The notes beneath the pieces were generated by a model. The model searched no databases, was not told where the DNA came from, and was given only the letters and a program-made list of their open reading frames with translations. Below are positions 63,317-64,000 of a stretch of 64,000 bases of DNA, piece after piece (within the stretch, counting starts at the first letter, position 1; each line of letters begins with the position of its first letter). The stretch comes from an uncultured Clostridia bacterium. Its GTDB lineage: Bacteria > Bacillota > Clostridia > TANB77 > CAG-508. Position numbers and translations under genes: made by a program. The stretch is taken from NCBI GenBank assembly GCA_948524275.1, contig CAOSLI010000001.1:124001-188000 (forward strand), written 5' to 3'.

Positions 63317-63386
63317 TTTTTTATATGTGGGTAGAATGCTATCAGTGAAGTATTCTTTCTGCAAATATTTATAGTACCAAAATTAA

Positions 63387-63430
63387 AAAAATGTTATAAA
63401 ATAATTAAATTTTATAACATTTTTTTTTAT
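63387..63430 (+). terminator. Terminator after the LPXTG gene
   Basis: AATGTTATAAAAT pairs with ATTTTATAACATT around AATTAA, followed by nine T residues. Confidence 0.85.
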
Positions 63431-63546
63431 AATACTCTTTAAGTTTTTTAGTTTATATGATAGAATACGAATAAATTAAGATAAAAATTTACATAACAAA
63501 AGATATTTTTATAATAAGTTGTTTAAAGAAAGAGTGGGAGGAAAAT

Positions 63547-64000
63547 ATGAGTTTAAATGTAATGAATGAAAGAATGACAAAGGCAATTGATAATTTAGAA
63601 AATAATTATTCAGAAGTTAGAGCAGGTAGAGCAAATCCAGCAATACTTAATAAAGTGATGGTTGATTATTATGGTACGCTAACACCTATTAATCAAGTTG
63701 CAAGTATATCAGTACCAGAGTCAAGAATGATAGTTATTCAGCCTTGGGACAAAACATTACTTTCTACAATAGAGAAGGCAATAGAAAAAGCAGACATAGG
63801 AATACATCCAATGAATGATGGTAGCTTAATTCGTTTAACATTTCCAGAGCTTACAGAAGAAAGAAGAAAAGACTTAGCAAGAGATATAAAGAAGATGGCA
63901 GAAGAAGCTAAAGTTGCTATTAGAAACATAAGAAGAGATGAAATGGATGAAGCAAAAGCTAGTATAAAAAAAGATGGAATTTCAGAAGATGAAGAAAGAG
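63547..64000 (+). CDS. frr: Ribosome recycling factor, 3' end outside window
   Basis: The first 151 residues of RRF: MNERMTKAIDNLENNYSEVR, AGRANPAILNKVMVDYYGT, PINQVASISVPESRMIVIQPWD, and DIGIHPMNDGSLIRLTFPEL, then the long helix region KIRRDEMDEAKAS-like. RBS GGGAGGAAAAT. It releases 70S ribosomes after termination with EF-G. Cut by the window end; the family is ~185 residues. Confidence 0.96.
   Translation, partial: MSLNVMNERMTKAIDNLENNYSEVRAGRANPAILNKVMVDYYGTLTPINQVASISVPESRMIVIQPWDKTLLSTIEKAIEKADIGIHPMNDGSLIRLTFPELTEERRKDLARDIKKMAEEAKVAIRNIRRDEMDEAKASIKKDGISEDEER

Noticed and set aside
1..64000. CRISPR arrays and insertion sequences
   Set aside because: No regularly spaced direct repeats with unique spacers, no transposase ORF and no terminal inverted repeats with target duplications were seen.

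Overview
The window is AT-rich DNA (about 30% GC by eye) from a spore-forming, Gram-positive, Clostridia-like bacterium. The evidence is spoIVA, a cotJABC operon behind a sporulation-type promoter, a thrS T-box leader, desulfoferrodoxin (anaerobe), sortase substrates, and LytR-CpsA-Psr and CpsBCD surface-polysaccharide genes. I cannot name a species; an uncultured gut-type Clostridia is the best guess.

Layout. 1-16416: an exopolysaccharide locus with an LCP ligase, a PssD/PssE pair, a TupA-like ATP-grasp protein, two GT4 transferases, a Wzy polymerase, UDP-galactopyranose mutase, a Wzx flippase, an acetyltransferase, a wall-anchored GH10 enzyme, UDP-glucose dehydrogenase, a priming transferase, then chain-length protein, tyrosine kinase and PHP phosphatase. 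16.5-24.5 kb: pgi, desulfoferrodoxin, T-box thrS, a 33-codon small gene, and a two-gene operon of a ThrRS-like paralog with lost active-site residues plus a coiled-coil protein. 24.5-35.8 kb: spoIVA, sugar-nucleotide genes, polysaccharide deacetylase, small membrane proteins, pyk, a compositionally foreign HIT-family gene and a phosphoesterase. 35.9-57.4 kb: an island of eight secreted dockerin-bearing proteins (CAP, LRR, M23 peptidase, transglutaminase and Ig-like cargo), a cohesin-bearing surface protein and a class B sortase, with cotJABC embedded. 57.5-64 kb: ppaC, a MucBP protein, a GT2 transferase, tRNA-Glu, ychF, an LPXTG protein and the start of frr.

Main finding. Reading the roughly 55 genes frame by frame, I found only seven in-frame CGG codons, against roughly 70 out-of-frame CGG triplets in the same genes. 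Five of the seven sit exactly where a gene changes to the +1 frame: thrS, the coiled-coil gene, a CAP-dockerin gene (twice) and the sortase gene. At every site, skipping the C (or reading CGGN as one four-base codon) restores the downstream frame and gives glycine. In the sortase this recreates the Val-Gly-Trp-Ile motif of class B sortases, and in ThrRS it restores a full-length 641-residue enzyme. The other two CGG codons are in the foreign-looking HIT gene. CGA, CGC and CGT occur as ordinary arginine codons. This points to CGG being unassigned for arginine and acting as an efficient, general +1 frameshift signal. I know of no described bacterial lineage that does this.

The other strong themes are a cohesin-dockerin-sortase surface system whose visible cargo has no carbohydrate-active enzymes, a degenerate ThrRS paralog in an operon of unknown function, and a candidate four-way-junction small RNA.
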